Below are positions 49,746 through 62,731 of a DNA stretch of 64,000 nucleotides, one piece after another (the first letter of the stretch is position 1; every line of letters begins with the position of its first letter). A model generated the notes under the pieces. The model did not search any database. It worked only from the letters and a program-made list of their open reading frames with translations, and had not been told where the DNA came from. This DNA is from Castellaniella denitrificans (GTDB lineage: Bacteria > Pseudomonadota > Gammaproteobacteria > Burkholderiales > Burkholderiaceae_B), in the NCBI RefSeq assembly GCF_042653765.1, contig NZ_JBHSEZ010000006.1:124001-188000 (forward strand), in the 5' to 3' direction. The translations under genes and the position numbers were made by a program.

Positions 49746-52700
49746 ACCAGCAACCCGACCGGACGGCCGCCGGCGGGATGGCCCAGGCCATGCCCGCCGC
49801 CGATCCGGCCTGGGCTCCGCTGACCGAGGCCCAGGAAGGCCTGTGGTACGCCCAGCGCCTGGACCCGGCCAATCCGATCTTCAACCCGGCGCACCGCACC
49901 ACGCTGCGCGGTCCGCTGGACGTGCCGCGCTTCGAGCGGGCCGTGAACCAGGCGCTGGCCGAGGCCGAATCCCTGTCCCTGCGCTTCGAGGGCCGCCCCG
50001 ACGGCCCGGCGCAATGCATCGACCCCGCACGCGCGCCGCGCCTGGAAATCCGCGACTTGCGCCACCTGCCGGAAACGCAGGCGCACGCGCGGGCGGACGA
50101 CTGGATCCGGGGCGACCTGCGGCGGCCCGTCGATCCCGTGCGCGATCCCCTGTCGCGCCAGGTCCTGTTCCTGTGCGGTCCGGCGCTGGCGCTGTGGTAC
50201 CAGCGCGTGCACCACCTGGCCGCCGATGGCTACGGCATGGCCCTGATCGAGGGCCGCGCCATCCGCCTCTACCGGGCGCTGGGCGAAGGCGCCGCCGACC
50301 GCGAGCCGCCGCTGGCGCCGCTGGCGCCGGTCTGGGACGAGGACCGCGCCTGGCGCGCCGATCCGAAGCGCGCGCAGGCCCGTGAATTCTGGCTGGCGCA
50401 ATGCGCGGGCCACGTGCCCGCCGCCAGCCTGGCCGCCGGGTCGGCGCTGAGCGCCCATGACTGCCTGCGCATGGAGCACGAGGCGCCCGCCACGCTGGTC
50501 GAGTCGCTGCGGGCACTGGAGGCCGCCACCGAAATCGGCTGGCCCGACATCCTCACCGCCCTGGGCGCCGCCTACGTGGCGCGCCACCTGGGGCCGTCCG
50601 AATGCGTGACGGGGGTGCCCGCCATGGGCCGCCTGGGCAGCAGGAGCGCCCGGGCCGTGGCGACCGTGATGAACGTGCTGCCCTGGGCCTGGACTCCGGA
50701 CGAGGACGCCCCGCTGGCCGACACGCTGCGGGACGCCGCCCGATCGCTGCGCGGCCTGCGGCGCCACAGCCGCTACCGCGCCGAGCACCTGCGCCGCGAC
50801 CTGGCGCTGCCGGGCGGCCTGCCGCGCCTGCACGGCCCGATCCTGAACATCCTGCCCTTCGACGCGCCCTACGCGGCCGCCGGGCTGGACGCCTCGCAGG
50901 CCGTGCTGTGCACCGGCCCGGTCGAGGACCTGACCATCGGCTTCCGGGCGGCGCCCGACGGCGGCGGCCTGCGCATCGAACTGGAGGCCAATCCCGCCCT
51001 GTACGCCCCGGACCAGGTCCATGCCCACCTGCGGCGCCTGACGGCCTTCCTGGAGGCCGCCCTGGCCGCCCCCCGCCTCGCCGGCGTGCCCACCCTGACG
51101 GCGGACGAGCACGAACGCTGGGCGCTGGCGCCCAACCGCACCGACCATGCCGTGCCCGCCGGCACGCTCTGGACGCGCATCCGCGACCGGCTGCGCGCCG
51201 AGCCCGGCCGCGTCGGCCTGGAAGACGAAGCGGGCGCCTGGACCTATGCCGACATCGACGCCTGGACGGCGCGCGCGGCGCGGCGCCTGCGCGCCCTGGG
51301 CGCGGGCCCCGGCGCCCTGGCGGCCGTGGCCCTGCCGCGCTCGGCGCGGCGCGTGCTGTGCATGCTGGCGATCCTGCGCAGCGGCGCGGCCTACCTGCCC
51401 CTGGACCCGCGCCAGCCGGCCGCGCGCCTGCGCGGCATCCTGGGCGATGCCCGCGCCCGCGTCCTGATCGGCCCCGCCGCGCTGTGCGAGGGACTGGACA
51501 CCCGGCCGCTGGCGGCGGACACGCTGGGCGACGCGGACACAGGGTCCGGTCCAGCGGACCTCGACGCCTCCACGGCGGACGAGGCGGCGGCCGGCGCCGG
51601 CCCCGAAGACCCCGCCTACGTCATCTACACCTCCGGCTCGACCGGCGCGCCCAAGGGCGCCATCGTGCCCCACGCGGCCATCGTCAACCGGCTGGAATGG
51701 ATGCGCGCGCACTACGCCATCGGACCGGACGACCGCATCCTGCAGAAGACCCCGGCGACCTTCGACGTGTCCGTCTGGGAACTGTTCCTGCCCTTCCTGA
51801 GCGGCGCCCGCCTGGTGGTCGCCCCGCCCGACGCGCACCGCGACCCGGCCTGGCTGTGCCGGCTGGTGCGCGAACGGCGCATCACCGTGATGCACTTCGT
51901 GCCGTCCATGCTGGCCGCCGTGCTGGACGAGCCCGCCGCCCGGGGCCTGGAGGCCCGCCTGGTGTTCTGCAGCGGCGAGGCCCTGTCCGCCGCGCTGCGC
52001 GACCGCTTCCACCGCACGATCCGGGCGGAACTGCACAACCTGTACGGCCCGACCGAGGCCGCCGTGGACGTGTCCCACTGGCCGGCCGGCGCGGACGACG
52101 ACAGCCAGCCCGTCCCCATCGGCTGGCCGGTCTGGAACACCCGGCTGCACGTGCTGGACGACCGGCTGCGGCCCGTGCCGCCCGGCACGCCCGGCCAGCT
52201 GTACCTGGGTGGCCGCCAGCTGGCGACCGGCTACCTGGGCCGGCCCGACCTGACGGCCGAACGCTTCGTCCCGGCCCCGGCCGGCCTGCCGGACGACCGG
52301 CTGTACGCCACCGGCGACCTGGCCGCGCGGCGCGAGGACGGTGCCGTGGTCTACCTGGGCCGCCTGGACCATCAGGTCAAGCTGCGCGGCCAGCGCATCG
52401 AGCTGGGCGAAATCGAAGCCGTGCTGGCGTCCCACCCGGACGTCGCCCAGGCGGCCGTCCTGGCCCGCGAGGACCGGCCCGGCCAGACGCTGCTGGCGGC
52501 CTACGTGGTACCCGAGCCCGGCCGCCCCTTCGACCGCGACGCCCTGGCGGCCCACATGGCCGGCCGCCTGCCGGACTACATGGTGCCGACCGCCTGGGTG
52601 CCGCTGGCGGCGCTGCCGGTCACGGCCAACGGCAAGCTCGACCGCAAGGCGCTGCCCGCCCCCGAACTGTCCGGACCGGAGACGTCCCGCCCCCCGCGCA

Positions 52701-53758
52701 CCGCCGCCGAACGCCGGGTGGCCGAGGCCTTCCGCGCCGTGCTGGGGCTGCCGGAGCTGCCGGGTGCGGACGATGATTTCTTCGCCCTGGGCGGGCATTC
52801 GCTGCTGGCGGCGCGCCTGGCCCTGGCGCTGCGCGACGGCCACGACCTCTCGCTAGGCACGGTCTTCCAATACCCCACGGTGGCCCGCCTGGCCGCCCAC
52901 CTGGAGGACGAGGGCGGACGCGCGGAGAGCGCCGCGCAGGCCGGCTTCGGTCCCGTCGTGACCCTGCGCGAGGCCGCCGGCCGCCCGGCGCTGTTCTGCA
53001 TCCACCCGGCCGGCGGCCTGTCCTGGTGCTACGGCACGCTGGCCCGCGCCCTGCCCACGCCGCGCACGGTCCACGGCCTGCAGGCGCCCGCCCTGGCCCT
53101 GGACGGCGGCGCGCCCGCCGACAGCCTGGCCGACATGGCGCGCAACTATGCCGACCGGGTGCTGGCGCTGCAGGCCGAAGGCCCGTACCACTTGGCCGGC
53201 TGGTCCGTGGGCGGCATCCTGGCCCAGGCCGTGGCCGCCGAGCTCCAGGCGCGCGGCCGGTCCGTGGGCGTGGTCGCCCTGCTGGACGCCTATCCCTGCG
53301 AGGCCTGGCGGGACCGTCCCGAGCCCGCCCCCGAGGACCTGTACAAGGCGCTGCTGCACATCGCCGGCGCCGATCCGCACGCCCTGCCGCCGGAACGCCT
53401 GAACCGGCGCGGCGTCGTCGAATTCCTGCGCGCCCAGGGCCATCCGCTGGGCGAACTGTCCGACACGCGGCTGGACGCGGTCTTCGAGACCGTCGGCCAC
53501 ACCAACCGCCTGGTGCGCGGCCACCGGCACGCGCGCTACGAAGGCGCGGCGCTGCACTTCCAGGCCGCCCTGGACCACGCCGACTCCGGCCTGGATCCGC
53601 GCATGTGGCGGCCGCACGTCGGCACGCTGACCTGCCATGCGGTGGACAGCACCCATGCCGGCCTGCCGGGCGCCGCCGCGACGGCCTGCATCGCGCCCAT
53701 TCTGGACGCCTGCCTGCGGACGGCCGACCGCCCGGCGCCGGTCGCCGCAACCGCATGA
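49742..53758 (+). CDS. entF: enterobactin synthase component F-like NRPS (C-A-T-TE)
   Basis: 1338 residues, domains in the EntF order. The condensation domain (about 20-440) has HHLAADGYG near residue 157. The adenylation domain (about 450-960) has YTSGSTGAPKG near 629, TFDVSVWELF, VMHFVPSMLA, FCSGEAL, NLYGPTEAAVDVSHW and NGKLDRK; the specificity residues visible (D-V-W-H-F-S...V-D-K) match the serine code of EntF. The carrier domain has Ser near 1020 in LGGHSLLA. The thioesterase (about 1075-1335) has GWSVGG with Ser near 1155 and a late His (DSTHAG). It should couple DHB to Ser and cyclise three units. No MbtH-like gene is nearby. Confidence 0.96.
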   Translation: MNQQPDRTAAGGMAQAMPAADPAWAPLTEAQEGLWYAQRLDPANPIFNPAHRTTLRGPLDVPRFERAVNQALAEAESLSLRFEGRPDGPAQCIDPARAPRLEIRDLRHLPETQAHARADDWIRGDLRRPVDPVRDPLSRQVLFLCGPALALWYQRVHHLAADGYGMALIEGRAIRLYRALGEGAADREPPLAPLAPVWDEDRAWRADPKRAQAREFWLAQCAGHVPAASLAAGSALSAHDCLRMEHEAPATLVESLRALEAATEIGWPDILTALGAAYVARHLGPSECVTGVPAMGRLGSRSARAVATVMNVLPWAWTPDEDAPLADTLRDAARSLRGLRRHSRYRAEHLRRDLALPGGLPRLHGPILNILPFDAPYAAAGLDASQAVLCTGPVEDLTIGFRAAPDGGGLRIELEANPALYAPDQVHAHLRRLTAFLEAALAAPRLAGVPTLTADEHERWALAPNRTDHAVPAGTLWTRIRDRLRAEPGRVGLEDEAGAWTYADIDAWTARAARRLRALGAGPGALAAVALPRSARRVLCMLAILRSGAAYLPLDPRQPAARLRGILGDARARVLIGPAALCEGLDTRPLAADTLGDADTGSGPADLDASTADEAAAGAGPEDPAYVIYTSGSTGAPKGAIVPHAAIVNRLEWMRAHYAIGPDDRILQKTPATFDVSVWELFLPFLSGARLVVAPPDAHRDPAWLCRLVRERRITVMHFVPSMLAAVLDEPAARGLEARLVFCSGEALSAALRDRFHRTIRAELHNLYGPTEAAVDVSHWPAGADDDSQPVPIGWPVWNTRLHVLDDRLRPVPPGTPGQLYLGGRQLATGYLGRPDLTAERFVPAPAGLPDDRLYATGDLAARREDGAVVYLGRLDHQVKLRGQRIELGEIEAVLASHPDVAQAAVLAREDRPGQTLLAAYVVPEPGRPFDRDALAAHMAGRLPDYMVPTAWVPLAALPVTANGKLDRKALPAPELSGPETSRPPRTAAERRVAEAFRAVLGLPELPGADDDFFALGGHSLLAARLALALRDGHDLSLGTVFQYPTVARLAAHLEDEGGRAESAAQAGFGPVVTLREAAGRPALFCIHPAGGLSWCYGTLARALPTPRTVHGLQAPALALDGGAPADSLADMARNYADRVLALQAEGPYHLAGWSVGGILAQAVAAELQARGRSVGVVALLDAYPCEAWRDRPEPAPEDLYKALLHIAGADPHALPPERLNRRGVVEFLRAQGHPLGELSDTRLDAVFETVGHTNRLVRGHRHARYEGAALHFQAALDHADSGLDPRMWRPHVGTLTCHAVDSTHAGLPGAAATACIAPILDACLRTADRPAPVAATA

Positions 53759-53798
53759 ACCTCTTTTCCACCGTCATCCAATCGCACGAGGAACCCGC

Positions 53799-54926
53799 AT
53801 GAACACGCATCCCACTTCCCACCCGGCGCTGCGGCGCGGCGCCCGCGCCCTGCTGGCCGGCGCCGCCCTGGCCCTGGCCGCCGGCTGCGCGGCCACGGGC
53901 CCGGACACGCGGCAATCCGCGCCCGCGGCCCCGGCCGCCGCCGCGCCGACCTGGTCCGTCGCGGCGACGGCCGTCGACATGCCCCCGGGCGTCTACCAGG
54001 GCGCCTACAGCGCGCGCGCGCAGCGCCTGTTCGTGACCTCGGCCATCGGCCGCCCGCCGGTGAAGGAATCGCGCCTGCTCGCCATCGATCCATCCAGCCT
54101 GCGCGTCGTCGCCTCCGTCGTCCCGGCCCTGCAGGCCAGCCGCACGGATGGCCAGGTGGAGGCCGTCTACGGCCTGACGGTGGACGACGCCCGCAGCCAG
54201 ATCTGGACCACGAACACCCGCAGCGGCTCGGTCGCCGTCTACCGGGAGTCGGACCTGTCCCTGGTCAAGCAGTTCCCCGACGACGTGACGCCGCACGCGC
54301 GCGACGTGCTGGTCGACGCCGCGCACAACCGCGCCTACGTCTCCTCGCCAGCCTCCAACGTCATCCACGTGTTCGACAGCGCCACGCTGCAACCGCTGCC
54401 CGGCATCACGCTCACCGGCGCTGGCGAAGCGCCCAAGCCGATGAGCCTGACGCTGGACGCCGACCATCAGCGCCTGTACACCGTCAGCCTGAACACGGCC
54501 GAAGTCTTCGCCATCGACACGGCCACCGGCCGGCAGGCCGCCCGCTACACCGTGCCCGGCGCCCAGGGCGCCTCCGGCATCGCCGTGGACGGCCAGGCGC
54601 AGCGGATCTACGTGGCGGCCCAGAAATCCGGCGACCTGACGGTGCTGGACGCCCGGGACGGCCGGGTCCTGCAACACCTGGCGACCGGTGCCGGCGCCCT
54701 GAACGTCGCCTTCGATCCGGTCCACCGCCTGGCCTACGTCGCCAACCGCGGCGCGGGCACCGTCACCGTCGTGGACGAACACGGCGTGATCCAGGCCCAG
54801 GTGGACACCGGATCCGCCCCGAACCACATCGCCCTGGATCCGCGGGGCGATGCCTGGGTGCTGGTGAAAAAGAGCAAGGACGACCCGCGTGGCGACCGCC
54901 TGGTGCGCATCGAGGTCCGCCGCTGA
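53799..54926 (+). CDS. YncE-like beta-propeller lipoprotein 2
   Basis: 375 residues from the ATG at 53799, with GAGGA upstream. Lipobox LAAGC with Cys30. Seven-blade propeller of YncE/YVTN units such as VEAVYGLTVDDARSQIWTTNTRSGSVAVYRESDLSLVK, DVLVDAAHNRAYVSSP and NVAFDPVHRLAYVANRGAGTVTVVDEHG. It is inserted between entF and entC, so it is expressed with siderophore synthesis and almost surely iron-repressed. Like the paralogue at 35509 it may stand at the inner or outer membrane and help siderophore passage; no enzymatic motif is seen. Function open. Confidence 0.88.
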   Translation: MNTHPTSHPALRRGARALLAGAALALAAGCAATGPDTRQSAPAAPAAAAPTWSVAATAVDMPPGVYQGAYSARAQRLFVTSAIGRPPVKESRLLAIDPSSLRVVASVVPALQASRTDGQVEAVYGLTVDDARSQIWTTNTRSGSVAVYRESDLSLVKQFPDDVTPHARDVLVDAAHNRAYVSSPASNVIHVFDSATLQPLPGITLTGAGEAPKPMSLTLDADHQRLYTVSLNTAEVFAIDTATGRQAARYTVPGAQGASGIAVDGQAQRIYVAAQKSGDLTVLDARDGRVLQHLATGAGALNVAFDPVHRLAYVANRGAGTVTVVDEHGVIQAQVDTGSAPNHIALDPRGDAWVLVKKSKDDPRGDRLVRIEVRR

Positions 54927-54928
54927 TC

Positions 54929-56122
54929 ATGGACATGCTTGCCCGCACGCCCCCGGATCCGCGCACCGGCGCCCTGGCCGGCTTCCAGCCGGGCGACAGC
55001 CTGTTCACCGCGCAGGGCCTGGGGTTCCATGGCCAGGGCTGCCTGCTGCAGGCCGCTCCCCGAGAGGACGTGGGCGCCTGCGCCGCCCGCCTGCTCGCGC
55101 AAGCGGCCGAGATGCGCGCCGGAACGGGAACGGATGCGCCGGACGCGGACGGCGCGCGCGCCCTGCTGCTGGGCCTGCTGCCCTACGATCCGGACGGTCC
55201 GGCGCCGGCCCTGCTGCGCGTGCCCCGGACGCTGCGGCGCATCGCCGCGCCGCACGACCTGCCGCCCGCGCGGCGCGGCGCCATCCTCCGGCGCCGGGAA
55301 CACCCCGACCAGGCCGGGTACGAGCGCAGCGTGGGCGCGGCGCTCGAACGGCTCGGCCGCGGCGACGGCCTGCGCAAGCTGGTGCTGTCCCGCACCCTGG
55401 AACTGGAACTGGACCGCCCCCTGGACCTGCCCGAAGTCCTGGCGCGGTTGTGGCGGGCCAGCCCGCACGGCCACACCTACGCGCTGCCCGTGTCCGGGAC
55501 CGGACAGGACTATTTCCTGGGCGCCAGCCCCGAACTGCTGGTGCGCCGGGAAGGCCGCCGGGTGCGCGTGCATCCCCTGGCGGGCACGGCCGCGCGCCAT
55601 CCCGACGCCGCCGAGGACGCCCGCATCGCCCAGGCGCTGCTGGACTCGCCCAAGGACCGGCTGGAGCACGCCGTCGTGGTCGAGGCCATCGAAGCCGCGC
55701 TGCGGCCCCTGTGCCGCACGCTGGACATCCCCGCGCGGCCCGGCCTGACCTCGACCGCCCGGCTCTGGCACCTGGGCACCCTGATCGAGGGCGAGCTGGC
55801 CGATCCCGCCATCAGCGCCCTGGACCTCGCCATCGCCCTGCACCCCACCCCGGCCGTCTGCGGCCTGCCCACGGCGGACGCCCGGCGCGCCATCGCGGGG
55901 CTCGAGCCCTTCGAGCGCGGCTACTTCGCCGGGGCCGTCGGCTGGTGCGACGCGGCCGGCGACGGCGCCTGGGCGGTCGCCATCCGCTGCGCCCAGGCCA
56001 GCGGCCGCCGGCTCACCCTCTCGGCCGGCGCGGGCATCGTCCCCGGCTCGGTCCCCGAGCTCGAATACCAGGAAACCGGCAACAAGCTGCGCACCGTCCT
56101 GGACGCGCTGGGGCTTCTTTAA
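54929..56122 (+). CDS. entC: isochorismate synthase
   Basis: 397 residues; begins three bases after the propeller lipoprotein's stop. Chorismate-binding enzyme: LRKLVLSRTLELE, DYFLGASPELLVRREG, VHPLAGTAARHP, SPKDRLEHAVVVEAIEAAL, LWHLGTLIEGEL, HPTPAVCGLPTADARRAI, FERGYFAGAVGWCDAAG, and the Mg-site ending GAGIVPGSVPELEYQETGNKL. These are all the EntC/DhbC hallmarks. It converts chorismate to isochorismate, the first step to DHB. Followed by entB after 34 bases. Confidence 0.95.
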   Translation: MDMLARTPPDPRTGALAGFQPGDSLFTAQGLGFHGQGCLLQAAPREDVGACAARLLAQAAEMRAGTGTDAPDADGARALLLGLLPYDPDGPAPALLRVPRTLRRIAAPHDLPPARRGAILRRREHPDQAGYERSVGAALERLGRGDGLRKLVLSRTLELELDRPLDLPEVLARLWRASPHGHTYALPVSGTGQDYFLGASPELLVRREGRRVRVHPLAGTAARHPDAAEDARIAQALLDSPKDRLEHAVVVEAIEAALRPLCRTLDIPARPGLTSTARLWHLGTLIEGELADPAISALDLAIALHPTPAVCGLPTADARRAIAGLEPFERGYFAGAVGWCDAAGDGAWAVAIRCAQASGRRLTLSAGAGIVPGSVPELEYQETGNKLRTVLDALGLL

Positions 56123-56156
56123 AGCCGCCAGCCCGCCCCTTCCGGAGTTTCGTTTC

Positions 56157-56834
56157 ATGAGCATCCCCTCCCTGCCGTCCTATGCCATGCCCCACGAGCC
56201 CGCGAGCAACCGCGTGGGCTGGCGTCCCGACGCGCGCCGCGCCGCCCTGCTGATCCACGACATGCAGGACTATTTCCTGAGCAAGTACGATGTGACGCAG
56301 GCGCCGATCCCCGACCTGATCACCGCCATCGTCCACCTGCGAGATCGCTGCCGCGACCTCGGCATCCCCGTGTTCTACACCGCCCAGCCGCCCGTGCAGC
56401 CCGAGGCCGACCGGGCGCTGCTGAACGACTTCTGGGGGCCGGGCCTGACCGCGCCGGAACACCGCGACGGCGCGCGCATCGTCGCGGCGCTGAGCCCGCG
56501 TCCGGGAGATACCGTACTGACCAAGTGGCGCTACAGCGCCTTCCAGCGCTCCGACCTGCGGGAACGGCTGCGCGCCCAGGACCGCGACCAGCTCATCATC
56601 ACCGGCGTCTACGCCCACATCGGCTGCCTGGCCACCGCGCTGGAAGCCTTCATGCAGGACGTCCAGCCCTTCCTGGCCATCGACGCCTGCGCCGACTTCA
56701 GCCTGGAAGACCATCGGATGGCCATCACCCACGTCGCGCGCCGCTGCGGCGTGAGCCTGACCCTGGACGAGATCTTCAACGCCCTGGCGCGGGACGCCGC
56801 AATCCCCTCCACCCGCGAGACCCACGCATCATGA
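56157..56834 (+). CDS. entB: isochorismatase, without carrier domain
   Basis: 225 residues. Isochorismatase motifs: ALLIHDMQDYFLSKYD with the catalytic Asp, DTVLTKWRYSAFQRSDLRERL with the Lys, and LIITGVYAHIGCLATALEAFMQDVQPFLAIDACADFS. It splits isochorismate into pyruvate and 2,3-dihydro-DHB. EntB of E. coli is about 285 residues with a C-terminal carrier domain; this one ends right after the enzyme, with the carrier as a separate gene at 49503. Overlaps entA by four bases. Confidence 0.95.
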   Translation: MSIPSLPSYAMPHEPASNRVGWRPDARRAALLIHDMQDYFLSKYDVTQAPIPDLITAIVHLRDRCRDLGIPVFYTAQPPVQPEADRALLNDFWGPGLTAPEHRDGARIVAALSPRPGDTVLTKWRYSAFQRSDLRERLRAQDRDQLIITGVYAHIGCLATALEAFMQDVQPFLAIDACADFSLEDHRMAITHVARRCGVSLTLDEIFNALARDAAIPSTRETHAS

Positions 56835-57670
56835 ACGCCCTGCCCGACACCGACCCGGCCGCGCACCGCCAGGACGACTTCCCGGACCGCCACATCCTCG
56901 TCACCGGCGCCGCCAGCGGCATCGGCGCCGCCGTCGCCCGGCAGCTGCTCGCCCGGGGCGCCCGCGTCTCCGCCGTCGACCTCGACGAAGCCGGCCTGCA
57001 ACGCCTGCATGCGCATGCGGCGGACGCCGCCTCCGGCGGCACCGACCTGTCCGGCCGCCTGTGGACCGCCCCCCTGGACGTGCGCGACGCCGCGCGGGTC
57101 GAACACGTCGTCGCCCAGGCCGAGGCCGCCCTGGGACCGCTCCACGGCCTGGCCAGCGTCGCCGGCGTCCTGGAAATGGGCGACGTCGCCGACCTGGACG
57201 ACGCCCAATGGGCGCACTGCTTCGACGTCAACGCCACCGGCGTCTTCCACGTCTGCCGCGCCGTCGCCCGCCGCCTGCGCGAACGCCGCGACGGCGCCAT
57301 CGTCGCCGTCAGCTCCAACGCCGCCACCACGCCGCGCGCCGGCATGGCCGCCTACGCCGCCTCCAAGGCCGCCGCCACCCAGCTCGCCCGCTGCCTGGGC
57401 CTGGAGCTGGCCCCGCACGGCATCCGGGTCAACATCGTTTCGCCCGGCTCCACCGACACCGCCATGCAGCAGGCCATGTGGGCGCTGGGCAGCTCGCGCG
57501 AAGCCGTCATCGCCGGCGACCCCGCCCGCTGGCGCCTGGGCATCCCCCTGGCCAAGATCGCCGCCCCCGACGAAATCGCCCACGCCGTCCTGTTCCTGCT
57601 CTCCGACCAGGCCAGCCACATCACCCTGCACGATCTGCGGGTGGACGGCGGCGCGACGCTGGATAGGTGA
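56831..57670 (+). CDS. entA: 2,3-dihydro-2,3-dihydroxybenzoate dehydrogenase
   Basis: 279 residues, start overlapping the entB stop (ATGA). Short-chain dehydrogenase: ILVTGAASGIGAAVARQL (NAD site), LASVAGVLEMG, AVSSNAATTPRAGMAAYAASKAAATQL with the Ser-Tyr-Lys triad, and VNIVSPGSTDTAMQQAMW typical of EntA. It oxidises dihydro-DHB to 2,3-dihydroxybenzoate. About 25 residues longer at the N-terminus than E. coli EntA, all hydrophilic. Last gene of the synthesis operon. Confidence 0.95.
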   Translation: MNALPDTDPAAHRQDDFPDRHILVTGAASGIGAAVARQLLARGARVSAVDLDEAGLQRLHAHAADAASGGTDLSGRLWTAPLDVRDAARVEHVVAQAEAALGPLHGLASVAGVLEMGDVADLDDAQWAHCFDVNATGVFHVCRAVARRLRERRDGAIVAVSSNAATTPRAGMAAYAASKAAATQLARCLGLELAPHGIRVNIVSPGSTDTAMQQAMWALGSSREAVIAGDPARWRLGIPLAKIAAPDEIAHAVLFLLSDQASHITLHDLRVDGGATLDR

Positions 57671-57983
57671 ACCTGCGTCTTGCGCCGCGCCTTCGGCTTG
57701 CTGCCCCCCAAGGGGGTGCTTTTTGCCTTGGGACGGCCCGGCGGCAAAAAAATCCGCCACCCTTCCATCGGGGTTTTCCCTGGATCCTGAAAACCAGCTG
57801 TCCACGACAATACCTATTTTTCATTCGACTTGATATGTCCCTATATATCAAACATCGATGAAATGCCATCTATAAATAGGGACACATCAAAAGAAAATCC
57901 TATTGTCACCAAGGACTTGGAGCGGTAATTTCCACCTTCTGCCGTTCGGAACGGCACCCGTGTTCCGCCTCGCGAGTCCCATC
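57671..57983. other. 313-base gap between entA and gltB
   Basis: No gene. The left part holds a C-run/G-run hairpin with T-tract and a GCCTTGGGACGGCCCGGCGG segment of the kind scattered between genes in this bacterial group. The right part (57790-57905) is clearly AT-richer, with TATATATCAAAC and TCTATAAATAG stretches, and likely contains the gltB promoter; no boxes were fixed with certainty. Confidence 0.5.
57702..57725 (+). terminator. possible terminator after entA
   Basis: CCCC(C)-AA-(G)GGGG with GTGC and then TTTTT. The stem is short (four to five pairs) but the T-tract is clear; it may be part of an intergenic repeat rather than a dedicated terminator. Confidence 0.4.
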
Positions 57984-62717
<4,734 letters not shown>

Positions 62718-62731
62718 AGGAACATCGCATC

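Noticed and set aside
47390..52843. 1817-codon open frame on the minus strand
   Set aside because: It is the antisense of entE, the carrier protein and entF. High GC removes stops from the opposite strand; the product is Gln/Arg/Gly-rich without any domain.
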